Assembly: GCA_026874595.1 (NCBI GenBank)
Contig: CM049309.1
Location: forward strand, 53,236,079 to 53,300,078
Source of the DNA: Sipunculus nudus
Lineage: Eukaryota > Annelida > Sipuncula > Golfingiida > Sipunculidae
Length of the DNA stretch: 64,000 bases
Direction: 5' to 3'
Positions within the stretch are counted from its first letter, which is position 1, and each line of letters starts with the position of its first letter. This document shows positions 1 to 12,640 of this stretch, piece by piece. Made by a program: the position numbers and the translations under genes. A model generated the notes under the pieces. That model did no database searches. It was not told where the DNA came from and saw only the letters and a program-made list of their open reading frames with translations.

Positions 1-2200
1 CGATGAAGGAGTGCAAACAGCGCCGCCTATCGCCAACTATCTGAATATCTAATGGAAGTACCGTGAATACAAATATTTTACAGTTATAATAAAAGATTGA
101 AGACATGAAGCGAGTGTGTCCTTGATTATATAAACTGACTTGGTAAAAAAAAATCTCTCTTACAGATCGAAAATTAGAGGTAAAAATAATGTAAGGCTGA
201 ATCTTGGTTGGTAAATTGGTTACAAGCTGCTACCGTAATGGAGCTATACTGTCACTGCAGAACTTTTGTTTTTGAACTAAATATGACCTACTCTCTGTGT
301 TTCACCCGTTGTTTTACACATTTTTTCATACTCTTTGAACTCTTAATCGGTGCTATCCTCTGACATCAGTCCTAACAGCGAGTGGTGGCGCTATTTAATC
401 TGTAAATAAAATCAGTTTTACCCGCAAAGGCCCGGTGCTGCTCCATATAGATATGAAGGATATCATAATTTCAGCTCTTGGTAGCTTGTTTTTCCCTCGT
501 ATGGTTTGAATCAATTTAGTTTTACAGTCGCTTGGAATGCAGGGTGTAAAAATGTTAATCATAAACAGACAAACTATAAGCATATCCGTGTATTCAGTAG
601 TAACAAAGCATATTCGTGTATTAAGCTGAAACAGGTAGAGGGTTTTCTTAGCAAGACTAACAATGTATAAAATTTTCTTCGTCTTTTCATCATAATCATA
701 TTAGGAGTGATCCCCGGGTCATGGTGCTTAACTGCCAATCGATACATTATAACCATGACTTTCAGAAAATGTTATATTACGCATATAAGTTCTAACCATT
801 CCAACTTTTCTTTATACTCTGATTGGTGCTGTACAGCCCTGTGTACAGAACGCTTGACTGGCAGTCAGTTGCATCAGACGCAGGATGCATTTTAGTGCAT
901 GCCTCCCCGCCATCAATTGCCAGTTACATCAGAGACATTTTAGGGACCTTTGTAAATCTGACTACTGAGTGTGGACAGAGCAAATCATACTTTTCCCTTT
1001 CCGGTGCCTCTTGGGCGTAGTTCCAATGATCGAGAGGACAGTGTTTGACTATGTACAGAGCCTTTACACTGAGAAGTGTGACATCGACAGCTTTATGATT
1101 GACTTCTACATGTTTAAACGTTTTATTAGACCCTATGTATACATGAAATGACTGTCCAGCCCCGGCCTCAATTAGGCAATTCAAACTCCATACAAAGTAC
1201 CGGCAGACCCCCCCCCCCCCGGCCCCCACTCAAGGCTTACATGCGTGATCTACATGATTCATTTTACACTTACATGCAAAATTTCAAGAGTTTCTGTTCA
1301 GAAATTGCTGAGAAAGCCGCTATATATATATATAGTGTAAACAGACATGTCGACGGACGCGGAGCCATGGCTACAGTCAACAAGCTAAAAATTTGTAATG
1401 TACTGTAATGTGTTAACCATTCAGATTCAGATCAGTACATGTAAGATATATTAAAGACTACTATATAACAACATGCATGCTGATGGTCAGCACTCTTGGA
1501 CACCCAGAAGAGGCTTACTTTCAGGGTGCTCAATATCAGGTTTTTATTCCACAGAATATATGTCACCATGTGCCGATGTATTTTTTTGCACATAAATATT
1601 AACGAAGACACGTTTAGATATTAAGAAAAAGAAAATCTTTTAAAAATCTTTAAATTGGCATCTAGTCTTTTTGTAAACTGCCTGGTTTCATGTTTTTTAA
1701 GAAGAGTATTCGTATCTAAATTCCTTGCACAACTTTGCTATAATAATCGAATACTCCTAATTGGGAGCATATCTGGGTAACAATCGATGTGTTAAGCAAT
1801 CATTTGGCAAATGTTTTAATCTGGTATTGTGAACCTGATGGTTTTCTGTTCCTCCTCGATACCATTTCAAACACCACATATTATATATGGTTTTCCATTC
1901 CTCCCCTTCCATCGATTATAAAATTTAAATTGTTAACTTGTGAGCAACTGAAATATATTTGATGCCCCTATAAGACATTTTATGCCCGTCCTTTCATAAC
2001 GGATAAAGAAAACACTCGAAGACCAGGCGGCACTTAACTGTGCCAACAGTTCATGACAGGACTACTGTCACGAAATTCCCTGAGCGTCTGTTCTATAAAC
2101 GTCGGTCTATTTACCTTCCTTTGGGAAATCTACTGGCACTTTTGAATACCGTTCGAGAGGCATTATTGATTTAAAATAATCAATGATATGAGTCCACAAC
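1..2200. other. No gene recognised
   Basis: AT-rich sequence with short frames only on both strands, none with a recognisable motif. It contains a 13-base C run at 1208-1220 and a short TA run near 1320. I see nothing that supports a gene or a named repeat family. Confidence 0.5.
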
Positions 2201-2204
2201 ATCT

Positions 2205-2335
2205 TAGTTCGAGTGCTCCGAAACCAGGCAACTCGAGTCCGAATAAAAGTCGGAGTCCTTGAGATTCGAGTCCAAGTCCACCTTTTTCAAGTCATTTGAA
2301 ACCCGAGTACAAGTCTGGGTCGGAGTCCAACATAA
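2205..2335. repeat. Degenerate GAGTCC/AAGTCC simple repeat
   Basis: The words GAGTCC, AAGTCC, CGAGT and CGGAGTCC recur many times within 130 bases. This looks like a decayed short-period tandem repeat. No coding content is evident. Confidence 0.5.
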
Positions 2336-2439
2336 ATCTCATTTTTTAAAGAAATTTTCAAAAGGATATTTTAGATTATCATGTGTATTTTTAAGTTAGT
2401 GTTTACATGCTCCTTTATTGAATGATATAATACCTAAAG

Positions 2440-2945
2440 CTCTCAATGAGGAACGAAAGTTAAGCAAATATAATTTTGTATGCCTAACATATTCTCCTTT
2501 CAGTCTGAGATTTTGGTAGGCAACTCACGTATCAAATTTCACGAAAAAAATACTGAGAGGTTTAAGTGTTCACAAAACAAACAATTCTATTTCGTTTAGA
2601 TGTTCAAGATCACCAGTTTTCTTAACCTTTTAATTAGAGAACTTGGATGAAACTACTTGTGATACAAATTTTAGTATAGAATGTGTCGTGCTTCAAAAGT
2701 TTAAATTCACAAATTATCCTGGAAACACTGAGCTAAAGCTCCGCCTATTTAACCTAAAAGATGAAGGTCAAGACCATCGGTTTTTGAATCTGTTACTTGA
2801 TGAAACAATTCAAATGTCAAATTTTATGAACAATTATTGGGTGGTTCAAAACGTAACGCGTTCACGAGAAATTACAGAAGCCGACTACGGACGACGACGC
2901 CGACTATACAGACGACGAGGCCGACGGGAGGGGATACACAAATAA
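2440..2945 (+). repeat. Interspersed repeat, GACGACG-ended family (copy 1)
   Basis: Shares ordered blocks with 6240-6662: a GATGAAGGTCAAGACCATCGG-type block, a 'TGAAACAATTCA..TCAAATTT' block, 'TGGTTCAAAA', and an end of the form GCGTTCACgAGAAATtAC followed by a GACGACG-rich tail. The ~100-residue open frame here has an arginine-rich end that is simply the translated GACGACG tail, so it is not called as a gene. The repeat class is unknown to me. Confidence 0.6.
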
Positions 2946-3206
2946 CCTTCGCCAACAGGGTCAACAGACAGAACAAGTTTTTAGACTTTTCTAAATCATT
3001 GTTGCACCTGGAACCTTGTGATAAAACATGTACAAATGTTTCTAGATATTTTCATTTACAGATAAGGTACAATTAAGATAAGATAGGATCGGTGTGGTTG
3101 ACAACAGCTGTCGCTAGTGTTCAGTGACATCTATCATATTTAAACATCTAGTTCTTTTGGATAAATCGATACTCCCCCCTATGCTACTGCTAAACCGCTA
3201 TTATGC

Positions 3207-3345
3207 AGGGGCGGATCCAGGATTTATGAAAAGGAGGGGTCCACCCAAGGAGGACTAAAACGCGGCCCCTCCGAGGTGCCTAATGGCATTTTAGCAATTC
3301 AGCAACATCAGAAATTCAGTATATATCAGCTGGTTCATCAGATCT
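3207..3345 (+). mobile_element. GCGGATCCAGGATT repeat, partial copy
   Basis: Begins with GGGGCGGATCCAGGATTT, the same end as the MITE-like element at 4131. It continues through AGCAACATCA...GTATATATCAGCTGGT, a block that also follows the related end at 48786-49110. It is therefore a copy of an interspersed element rather than unique sequence. The right end is not defined. Confidence 0.55.
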
Positions 3346-4130
3346 TGTGTCCCAAGCAATATAAAAGAAGCCCTGGATTTAGTCCCATGGTTCATTTGCC
3401 ACATTTCATCAAAGGCTCCTGCTATAAAGTTTACCGTATAGTCCGCGTAGTGTATGCATCGGAAGAGTTAAGTGAAATAAAAGTGTTCTTGCCATGTGGT
3501 CATTAATGGAATATCTGTTTTCAATTTTTTGTCTGGCAGTCTCTAATCAGCCATGGAGAGCCTCGTGTAGAGTCGAACTTTCGGTATTTAATTATTTGCA
3601 AATATTATTAAAGCTGGCCAGCACTGAACCATAATTCGAAAAGGCAGGACACTCAATTAAAGGGCTTAATAAATCTCTATAATATTCTTCACGAGCCCAA
3701 ACATACCTGTAACTTTTTAAATTTAAAGGTGCAAACATATCTGAAATATACTTAAAAAATGGTCCTTGAGTCTGCATGCTCTACAAACCGTTGATCCGTA
3801 TATTAAGCCTACTTACGTCACAGACCTAAGCCCATTATAAGCTCAACACGATTAAACGCGAGTCTTACTATTATCAGAGTTCTCTGCCTAGAAAAAAAAC
3901 CACAAAAAAACATGCGCCTAGAAAGGGATGGAGAATATACTGATTACAGACCCCTACAGATGGCAGACTGGTGGTACAATGTCTGCCGGAATAATTTATA
4001 TGCATTTGTTTTTAAAGCATTGTTTTCACAATTTGTCAAGTGTAACGTCTTCCGAAAGCCAAATCTAAATGTATATACAATCAAGATGATTTTACCCTCT
4101 CTCTCATATCCACTCTTTCTCTGTTATTAC
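3346..4130. other. No gene recognised
   Basis: No frame with recognisable content on either strand, and no clear repeat structure. Confidence 0.45.
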
Positions 4131-4317
4131 TGGGGCGGATCCAGGATTTAGGAAAAGGAGGGGTCCAACCCAGAAGGACTAATGACAAAATCTGAAAAAA
4201 AAAACAACAGTTCAGGAAAAGTTTGGTCTGAAACCCTTCACAAAAAAAGGTTGCGACCGATGTAAAAAAAAAAAGGGGGGGGGGGGCCTGGACCCCTCCC
4301 CTGGATCCGCTTCTGAA
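4131..4317. mobile_element. MITE-like element with GGATCC-containing inverted ends
   Basis: Left end GGGGCGGATCCAGG faces right end CCTGGATCCGCTTC, inverted at 12 of 14 positions. A GGAGGGGTCC block near the left end also pairs with GGACCCCTCC near the right end. The interior is short, A-rich and non-coding, with a G run at ~4277-4287. The arrangement is typical of non-autonomous DNA transposons of the hAT or similar type. No clear target duplication was found, so the superfamily is open. Confidence 0.65.
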
Positions 4318-6235
4318 TCATTTTAAATTACTTCCACAGTAACACCACAGAAACTTCTGACATGCAGATTATTTTAAAGTTCTCCCGGCCAACATGTGTT
4401 TGCCTTCTTCAAACATCGCCACAGTGAGAATCCGCTTGTTTATGGCCACTTGGCGCCAAGTCTTCGAGAAACTGGTGATTTACGATACTAACCTGCGGGA
4501 GCTTCAAATAAGCCAATACTCCGGCCATACCTCTGTGTTTTTCCGTTTTATATGTCAATAAACGAAAGGAGAAATTTTCGATAATGACCATCCATAAAAA
4601 GTCTGTAACTTATTGCTAAATCCTTATACTGCTTGGATAGCTGATCCAAAGAATTAAGCCTTACAGAAAGGCAGAAAACGGTGTGCAGGTTATTGATCAA
4701 TCATGATATGGCCACCTTTTACATTACCTTAACTCCTATGTGGATGCAACACCTCATAACTTTGCACCTATTACTAGTTATTAAAGAATCACTGGGCAAG
4801 TAAATGTTACTGCCTGTACAGGGATCATATTTAGTGAAACATATAAACAATGGAGAATCACAAAGCTTCCTAAAAGCAACATTTGTAATCGCAAACCAGT
4901 TGGTCACAGGCTTTTATGAGATGCGGCGATTTGAAATATAAACTACTAGCTAAATAGACCCGGTATACCGGGCTTATTACCGGGGTTGGGGAGATTTATT
5001 AACTGAGATGTGAAATGTTGCTTAATTTTTTTTATTCTAAAAGTTAACAGAAAATATAGGTTTTCAGTGGGAAACTGTCTCCATAAGATATGTATAAACA
5101 TTTATAACTCACGCACCTCTCTGAAGCACAACACTTCTGTGAGCGGAACACGTTTCTATGTCCAGCTGCTTGTATCTTAATTTTGCCATTTACTTTTAAA
5201 TTACATGAATCCTAAATATCATACCGTCCGTACGTATAAACTCATAACCTGGTGGAGACAGTGCGTGAATGATTCTGCAGTCGCTCCAATATTTTTAAAT
5301 TTATTTTGTGGGGCTGTCCTTGTGGCAAGAAATTTATACCCCGGTATGTTTACCTTGAAGACCTGGTCAGTGATGGTGTTGACAATGCGAACCGGAATGA
5401 GACGCGGGGGCATTCAGGCTTTCAATGATATTTGACTGGATTCTATCGGTGGACGTATAAAGATTAAGTTGTTGTGAGGAACACATGAAAGATTTATTAA
5501 ATGTACGTTGCAAGGAAACTGTTCCTGAAGAAAGAAACAGAAATATGCATACCTCATAAGTAGCAGAAGTGGACCCAACGGGACTCCATGCAGAGGGTCC
5601 GTATTCATTTTCAACCGCCGCAATCTTTTTTCATCGTATCAGACAAATTTCGAGGCCTGAAACCTCAGACATCACCCCATCCCACCCCACGCCTGTTCGT
5701 AAAATTGGGACCTTGAATAAGGTTGTGTCATTAATCCTCCTGGGTTGAACTCTCCATTTCATAAAGCGAGGAACATGTGTTTTTCTCTTTTACTGACCCC
5801 GCACGTGGGTTAAATCCCTCATTGAAAGCAAGCGTTATTCATATGAACAATAGTCCTTAGTGTTAGAGGTTACGAGACCACGATGCACGCATTCCGGTGA
5901 TTGCCGAAGGCAGTTCGGCTGTGCTCGGTAAAAAAACGGAAAATTCACTCAAAATTATATGTATATTAAAAATTATTTATTTTCATATCGCCTATGTCAC
6001 TGCGGGGATAATAACCTTTAAAATGATGTATGGCACAATATTGTACACAACGCGGTTTTAGAGAACATTGCGCACAAACGTGAACTGAATTCCCTTTATA
6101 AGTATTAGATATATATTTTATTTTCGTGAAGGACCGCTTTATGATAAACTAGAATGAGGTTGCTTGCAAGATGTGTCTCCCCTACCTATGAGCCTCCCAC
6201 CTCCAAACTTGCGGATAAAAATATATACTACTTTA
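4318..6235. other. No gene recognised
   Basis: Short frames only. A perfect 14-base palindrome CCCGGTATACCGGG lies near 4959. Nothing else stands out. Confidence 0.45.
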
Positions 6236-6239
6236 AAGG

Positions 6240-6662
6240 TTTCGGGGTTAAAAATCCTAGATTTCTGAAGATTTGCCCTACATGATAAAGGTCAAGGTCA
6301 TCAGTTTTAAAACTTATGAGAGATTTTGTCTGAAACAATTCATGTATCAAATTTCACCAAAAATATTGAGTGGTTCAAAATTTATAGTGTTCACACAATC
6401 ATATTTCTGTTGATTTGACCTTAAAGATGAAGGAAATTTGTGTTATGAGGTTCACAAAAAATATATTTCAGCCTATTTGACCTTGATGGTGAAGTCAAGG
6501 TCATCGGCTTTCGAACTCGTCCCAGATATTGGTAAAAACAATTTTAATTTAAATATTAGTAAAAATATTGAGTGGTTCCAAAGTTATCGCGTTCACAAGA
6601 AATGACATAGGCGACGACGACAGACCAAACAATATATCTCCCCCCCCCTTCCATGGGGGGGT
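6240..6662 (+). repeat. Interspersed repeat, GACGACG-ended family (copy 2)
   Basis: Same block order as 2440-2945: AAAGGTCAAGGTCATCAG, TGAAACAATTCATGTATCAAA, GAGTGGTTCAAAA, and an end with GCGTTCACAAGAAATGACA then GACGACGACAGACC. The core is repeated about twice inside the copy. It finishes in a C-rich and G-rich tract at 6645-6662. No coding capacity. Confidence 0.6.
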
Positions 6663-6814
6663 ATAAAAATCAGCCAAAGCTTCTTATTCAAGACGTTCAC
6701 ATACTTTTTATATCCCGCTAAAACGTGAGTGCAAGCCCTTAAACCGGGAATAATACAGTGTAGTATGTATTCCTCAGACGATATGCGTAGTTTGACTATT
6801 TTTGTTGTAAGGAC

Positions 6815-6836
6815 GGGGGGGGGGGGGGGGGGGGGG
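6815..6836. repeat. 22-base G homopolymer
   Basis: An uninterrupted run of 22 G in otherwise mixed sequence. Similar C or G runs of 13 bases or more occur at six other places in the window. Confidence 0.9.
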
Positions 6837-7462
6837 CTTCCCCTACACCCCTAGGACTGATCATCTGTCATTAGGAGCTGTAGTATCACTTGTTTAAAAT
6901 TCACCGAGATAACATGTGACTACAGCTTAATAATAGTTTACTATAAAATGTTACTGATAATTACATGTGGATAATTAGGCATGTGGACTGATTTGGTCGC
7001 GATTACCGATATTATAATAGTCCTATTTTTTTCAGGAATATCCACAGATACACATTAAACCAAATGTATAATACTATGCACGTATGAGTTGAAGAGTGCT
7101 TAATATGTATAATTCAATATCGACTCCAAATCCATTATGTTATATCTGTATATACATCAAATACATGTATATAACATGAAGACTGATACCAAAGGATAAT
7201 GGGGAAACCGAACCCGGCGTGACACAAAATCTGATTGGCTGCTGGAAAGACGCTTTGAAATCAGCATCACATCATCTGATTGGCTGTATACTGTTTAAAT
7301 TTATTCAGCGGCAGCCGTCGTTCTGTGGTCAAAACTTGACGCGCAGAAGGGGAGTAATGAGGAAGCAAATTACGTCACTGGTGCATATATCTAATGCGGC
7401 AAACATGATAAGCTTACTTTCAATCTAATAAAGGGACCACTGAAAAAAAATATGTAGCGGTC

Positions 7463-7465
<3 letters not shown>

Positions 7466-7523
<58 letters not shown>
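7466..7523. repeat. (TA)n microsatellite
   Basis: Perfect TA dinucleotide run of about 58 bases. It is followed to about 7590 by degenerate TATATACATA sequence. Confidence 0.95.
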
Positions 7524-7526
<3 letters not shown>

Positions 7527-7729
7527 ATTCATACGATTTATACATTTATGTATATACATATATATGTATATATATATATATATTTATATATACGTACATG
7601 TATATCACTGTCAGAGCTTTTCCCACTCTTTAGGTACAGATATTAAATAAAGTAAAATAGTCCAGTCATTCTTCATTTTTACAATTACAATTATCACTTA
7701 ATGTAGCGCACTTCTTTACTTTAAAATAA

Positions 7730-7731
7730 TG

Positions 7732-7770
<39 letters not shown>
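7730..7770. repeat. (TA)n(TG)n microsatellite
   Basis: A TA run passes into a TG run of about six units. Confidence 0.9.
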
Positions 7771-9350
7771 AATAAAGTAATGGTTAAATTATCATGCACA
7801 CAGTCTATTCCCGCTGATGTTGTTGCTCCTCACTTCTGGTTTTTTCTTTGCTATCTCATATAAACAGATCTGTAAATATGAAAATTAGGGTTTTCGCTTT
7901 GTGAACGTTCTCGGCAAAACACGCTCAGATACACGCAAACAAGTAACGGATATCGTTAGCAAAATTAAAGTACAATGTTTAGATGCAATGCTTAGCCTGA
8001 CACAGTTACGTCCTGTATGGAAAAGCAATAGGCACAGATACGTGACCTTGGCTGTATTGACAATAAGTTAAACAGCACTGTACTGAAGAAGGCCGGAGAA
8101 CAAAGAACAGTGTACACTGTGATTACAGTTGGGCTGAACGTCCGGGGCAATTAGTTTGTAAATACCGCAGCAATTACTTTTTTATGTACATTAATGGTTA
8201 AATCACTATATTTTGTGGGAATGTCAATATTCTAATGATATAGCCGGATACAAATCACAATATACACGTACAGGCCCTTTGATACTTTTTCTTGTATGTG
8301 GGATACATTGCAGATATATAGCAAGTTTAAGATATTATGTTTCCAGTATAGGTTTATTCTATACCAAGTTTAGATATAAAATATCATGTTAAACTCAGAA
8401 ATGGAACTCAGTTTATAATTCCAATTATTCATATATTTCATTTCCAATGTATAAATACGGAGTATCACGTTAATTAGAAGTACTGAATGTCATATTCATT
8501 AAGACTTACTGAGGATAACATTAATTAAGAAGTACATGCATGGGATAGTTTGGCTGTCAGTTTAGGTCGCACTTTAGAGAAAAAACAAATGACTCAGGCA
8601 AACTTACATAACTGTTCCATCCACTCAGACTAGCTCCCCGGGGTCGGGCGTGCACTGTTGCTAGCCAGGAATTTGAAGTACCCTGGGTATCACTTGTATA
8701 TAAAACTCACTGTGTATACAATATTGACCAGCATTGCACGAGGTCTAGAAAATTCTATAACTGAACCATGAAGGACATACGTCCGATCGTACACCCGGAA
8801 GCTTCCTTCTCGGCTTAGTCAGGGCACGCTTTGTCTGACAGTGCACGGCTGTGTAATAGGTGTAAACAGCAGTGTAACGTACACATATCTGTACCACGCA
8901 TACACCCTCAGCTGCACAGACCGGCGGCCAGCAAGCTCTGATTTCTGATACAGCTGTACTGGATTAACTGAATACATTTGCATTTGCGTCAGTGATAGGA
9001 ATAATAACGACATATTTAGCATCAAATCGCTGACTTCAGCTTCAGTTCGGTAGTTAATAAAACTCAAAGTTTTAATAAAAGGGTGTGTATGTATGAACAA
9101 GGATTCTATCAGGTGTAGAAGAGCCATTTCTGACTGTATATGAATGCTGGCAACAAAACAACCAAGTGCAAAGCGAGACTCAGTGCGGGTACCAGGTGCT
9201 AAGTATCTACCGTGGCACTCAAGTAGGCTGGTTCCCCGAATCCATCACCACGTAGCAGAGCCCGAGTGGCGAGACGGTAGGGGACCTGTTTTTATCAAAG
9301 ACCTAATATTATTAAAGCACGACTGATCACCGCACTGTGTTATATATCAT
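7771..9350. other. No gene recognised
   Basis: Several frames near 60-100 residues, none with family signatures, coiled coils or plausible splice context. The region at 8630-8800 is slightly richer in GC but shows no motif. Confidence 0.4.
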
Positions 9351-10947
9351 ATTTATACCCCCGCCAAGATTTGATAAAGGTGTGGGATGGTTACCTTCTT
9401 GTTTTTTTTCTATTAGATAACTAAAAGTAAGGGATTTTAATGAAATTTGTGAACGCTTAAGGTAACACCCAAGGATAATCGTCCGGAGGAAATCCAGATC
9501 ACAAAATGTAATTTTTCCATTGCGAGACAACCATTTGTTTATTGTGGCCATTTACTGGTATCAGGGCAAGCCTTTGCCCCCGTGGTATACAGTCGTAGAG
9601 TTGGTTAACAGTGACACATTTCTCTGGGCTTAAATTAGTTTATTTTCTCAGCTTACATACAGCAAACACAAAAATATTTGATCAGGATCCTGGTAATTTT
9701 GATCTGGTGAACCCGAAAGTTGGGAGAGGAATATTTATGGTCTCCGACTGTTTTCTAATTGGTTTTGAAACCATTTGTTTGAACTTATGCATCGTTGCCT
9801 TGATGCATTACTGGATTTTGTAGATACAGATTATTTATCTACCGCTATATAGAAACAATCTAATATAGTTTTGTAAAAGTCTTTTTTATGATTAATGCCT
9901 AACTAATTTTTTCTCGTATCTGCATGTGTACAATTCCTTAAACATGAGATATGATTTGGAGTATACTTTTCTAATACTGAGGGTATTATAAATATAGAGG
10001 GGTTATTCATATAGAAGATGTCTTCCACATTACCTGGATAGATGATGTCATCACCGATCTCAAACTCATGAGGTTTTAGACCTACTACTAATCATAACTT
10101 CTCAAAGGGACATATGCACATGTTGAATATACAAGTATTTGCTTTAATATGATGGAATCTGCCAAAAGGTTAGTAATACAATTGTTCGCTAAATCCTGTA
10201 CGAAAGTAGAAAAAAAAGCTCGCACCAGGCGCGAGCAGTGGCACAAAATATAAACTTAGCGCGACTTTTCTTCTTTCACGTTACTTCTTTTTGTTTCGGA
10301 GATTTGCACATGCAAGATCGGACCTCCAGTCATGAAGTCTTGTTAAGGTAAACAGAGATACGTGAATTTTTTTTTTCTTACATGCAGAACCATAACAACG
10401 TACAACATTTAAATTGGAGATAGGAAGTCCATGTGCCAATTTCTTACAAATATATAAATATCGATGGCACTCCCCACTTTTAAAATGGCGGGATTAATAT
10501 CACAGAAGTTGAGAGATAAGTCAGTTTCACAATAGGCAATGTGACAACTTGAAAACCCTCAGAGCGAGGCAAGGTTTTCCCTCCGCCAGGCGTCGAGAGG
10601 TATTTTGTTTTACCCTTGGTTATTTGGTATATAATTATGGAATTTGATGCAAGACATTCTGAATAGATTATTAATGTGTTTTTGAGGATATCTGAATCAC
10701 TATAATACGTGTTAAATTCAAAGATTCAATCCCATTGTTATATACGGTAATTTCATTTTGATAGAGCTGTTTATTATTATTAGGGAGCGGCTTGGTCTTG
10801 GAGGTGACCCGGTATTGGGTTGTTGAACCATGACAAAACATTTCTACTTTGCTGTGTTGTTTGATTAGAAACAGGATGTAGTCAGGGACTACGTCCTGTT
10901 ACTCTATGGAATTACGAGGATAAAAGCTAAAGCGTGGTGACGTAATG

Positions 10948-11330
10948 CATGGTCAGGGCGCTGGACTTATAAGACAAATGGACAAAGTTGGGGGTTCAAG
11001 TCCCGATCAGACTGCCTTCCAAACTGAAACTCCCGTCCAAAGCGCCTCTCTCCCGGAGTGAATGGATACTGGCCATTCAAGGGCGACAAGCGAATGTAGA
11101 ATGAACAATCTTATAGCAGTTTTTATGGCTGCATGGGCTGTAAATGCTCTCCACTGGAGGGAGCCGAGGAACTGTACAAGAATTAAAAGGCCTGAAAGAC
11201 AAGGAATCTGAAGTAACAATGAATTTGCTCTGCATCAGAACACTGGAGCCAGTGGTGTGGCTGCCCTACCCTGGCCTTAACTGAAATAAAACCTTTTATC
11301 CGTGCTCTCCGTTCCATGGTCACATATAGA
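10948..11330 (+). repeat. tRNA-derived SINE-like sequence
   Basis: The head resembles a tRNA with Pol III internal promoter boxes: TGGTCAGGGCGCTGG near 10952 and GGGGTTCAAGTCCCG near 10993. It is followed by a non-tRNA body and an A-rich AATAAAACC region near 11290. tRNA arms do not pair well enough for a functional tRNA gene. A second copy was not found in the window, so the SINE call rests on the head structure alone. Confidence 0.45.
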
Positions 11331-12640
11331 TCGACTTACGGTCGAAAGATGGCGCTGCATAATTACAGCTTACACGCAAAAATTCTCGACTTTTTGTGTT
11401 TTGTGCAAGTTTTCGTTTGTAGACGAATTTTTTTCTCGTATCATACGTATAACAAATCGCTAACGAAAACTATGCCGTAGGAGATTGCAGCAATGATCTT
11501 GAAACCATGTTTCTTTTAATATTTGTTTTATTCTTGAGGCCCAGATATTTTTGTTTACATTTTGGCCAGAAAGCTAACATGTCTAATCTCCCTGATCCAA
11601 ACTTATCAAAACATCCATGATAATAATATGTGTACCAGGAAATATCTAAATATAAAGATTATCCATCAGGGAAGTTTATGCATCAGTCCGTTTCGTCAAA
11701 CTTGCGACAGCCAAGCGCATTATAGCAGTGACGTCATCACGCGCTAGACCATACTGCTTCGCATCGTTCTCACCAGAGTCCGACACAGCTATTCAGGGAC
11801 TGTGGCTTACACATACTAAATGGCCCAGGTATACATGAAGCGATGAGGGTAGATATAGGCCATTAAATATGATAGGTTAGAATTGTTTCAAGGCAAATTA
11901 CATCACATGATTATTTTTCATAAGGAATTGATGAAATAAATAATATTTGGTAAACGTGTATGTGCAAATGTGGGCATGTGACTTTAATGTGTTGACGGTT
12001 GAGACAAGTAGTCCCGGCTGTCTCACAATCCCTCACTGTAAGGATTATAGTTTTATAAGTGAACAGACTTTTTTGTCAAGTGAACGTTCAGCCATTGCTG
12101 TTAACATACACCGACTACAGAAAAAGCGGGATTGGGTTCTACGAAGACGCCATTTTGTAAATGATTCAACTCAATTTACACAGTTATATTGCCTCAGTTG
12201 CAGTGAATAGTTAACTCTGATACGGAAGCATTTTCCGTGTCACCAGTGCACAAGACGAAAAATCATTTTGGCACACAGAAAGTATAGGTCAATAACATTG
12301 ATGATAACAAGAGAAATCTCATACAAGCTCTTAAGAACCATAAAGCAATATCTAAAGGAAATCAGATGATTATTAAGAAAGTTATCATATAAAACAAAAC
12401 CTGATGTGGAATCATTTCGGCTCGCAGAAAGTCGGTCAAAATTGGTCAACTGGAGACTGGAGAGAAAGCAGCTATGACGGAGGCAGTGCCTGTTGTAGTC
12501 TGGGCAGGGTCTGAAGCATGTTATAACAAGTGGCCCATGGGCCATGATGTTCAGCTAATTTAGACTGGGTGCTCATTTTTTTAATTAATGTTATATACTT
12601 TCTGTGAGAATAACCTATGGCTAAAATTACAGTGTTGAAA
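11331..12640. other. No gene recognised
   Basis: AT-rich; short frames only. No repeat structure was noticed until the array beginning near 12640. Confidence 0.4.

Noticed and set aside
2643-2945. 100-residue frame with an RRRRLYRRRGRR-type arginine end
   Set aside because: The arginine end is the translated GACGACG tail of an interspersed repeat shared with 6240-6662.
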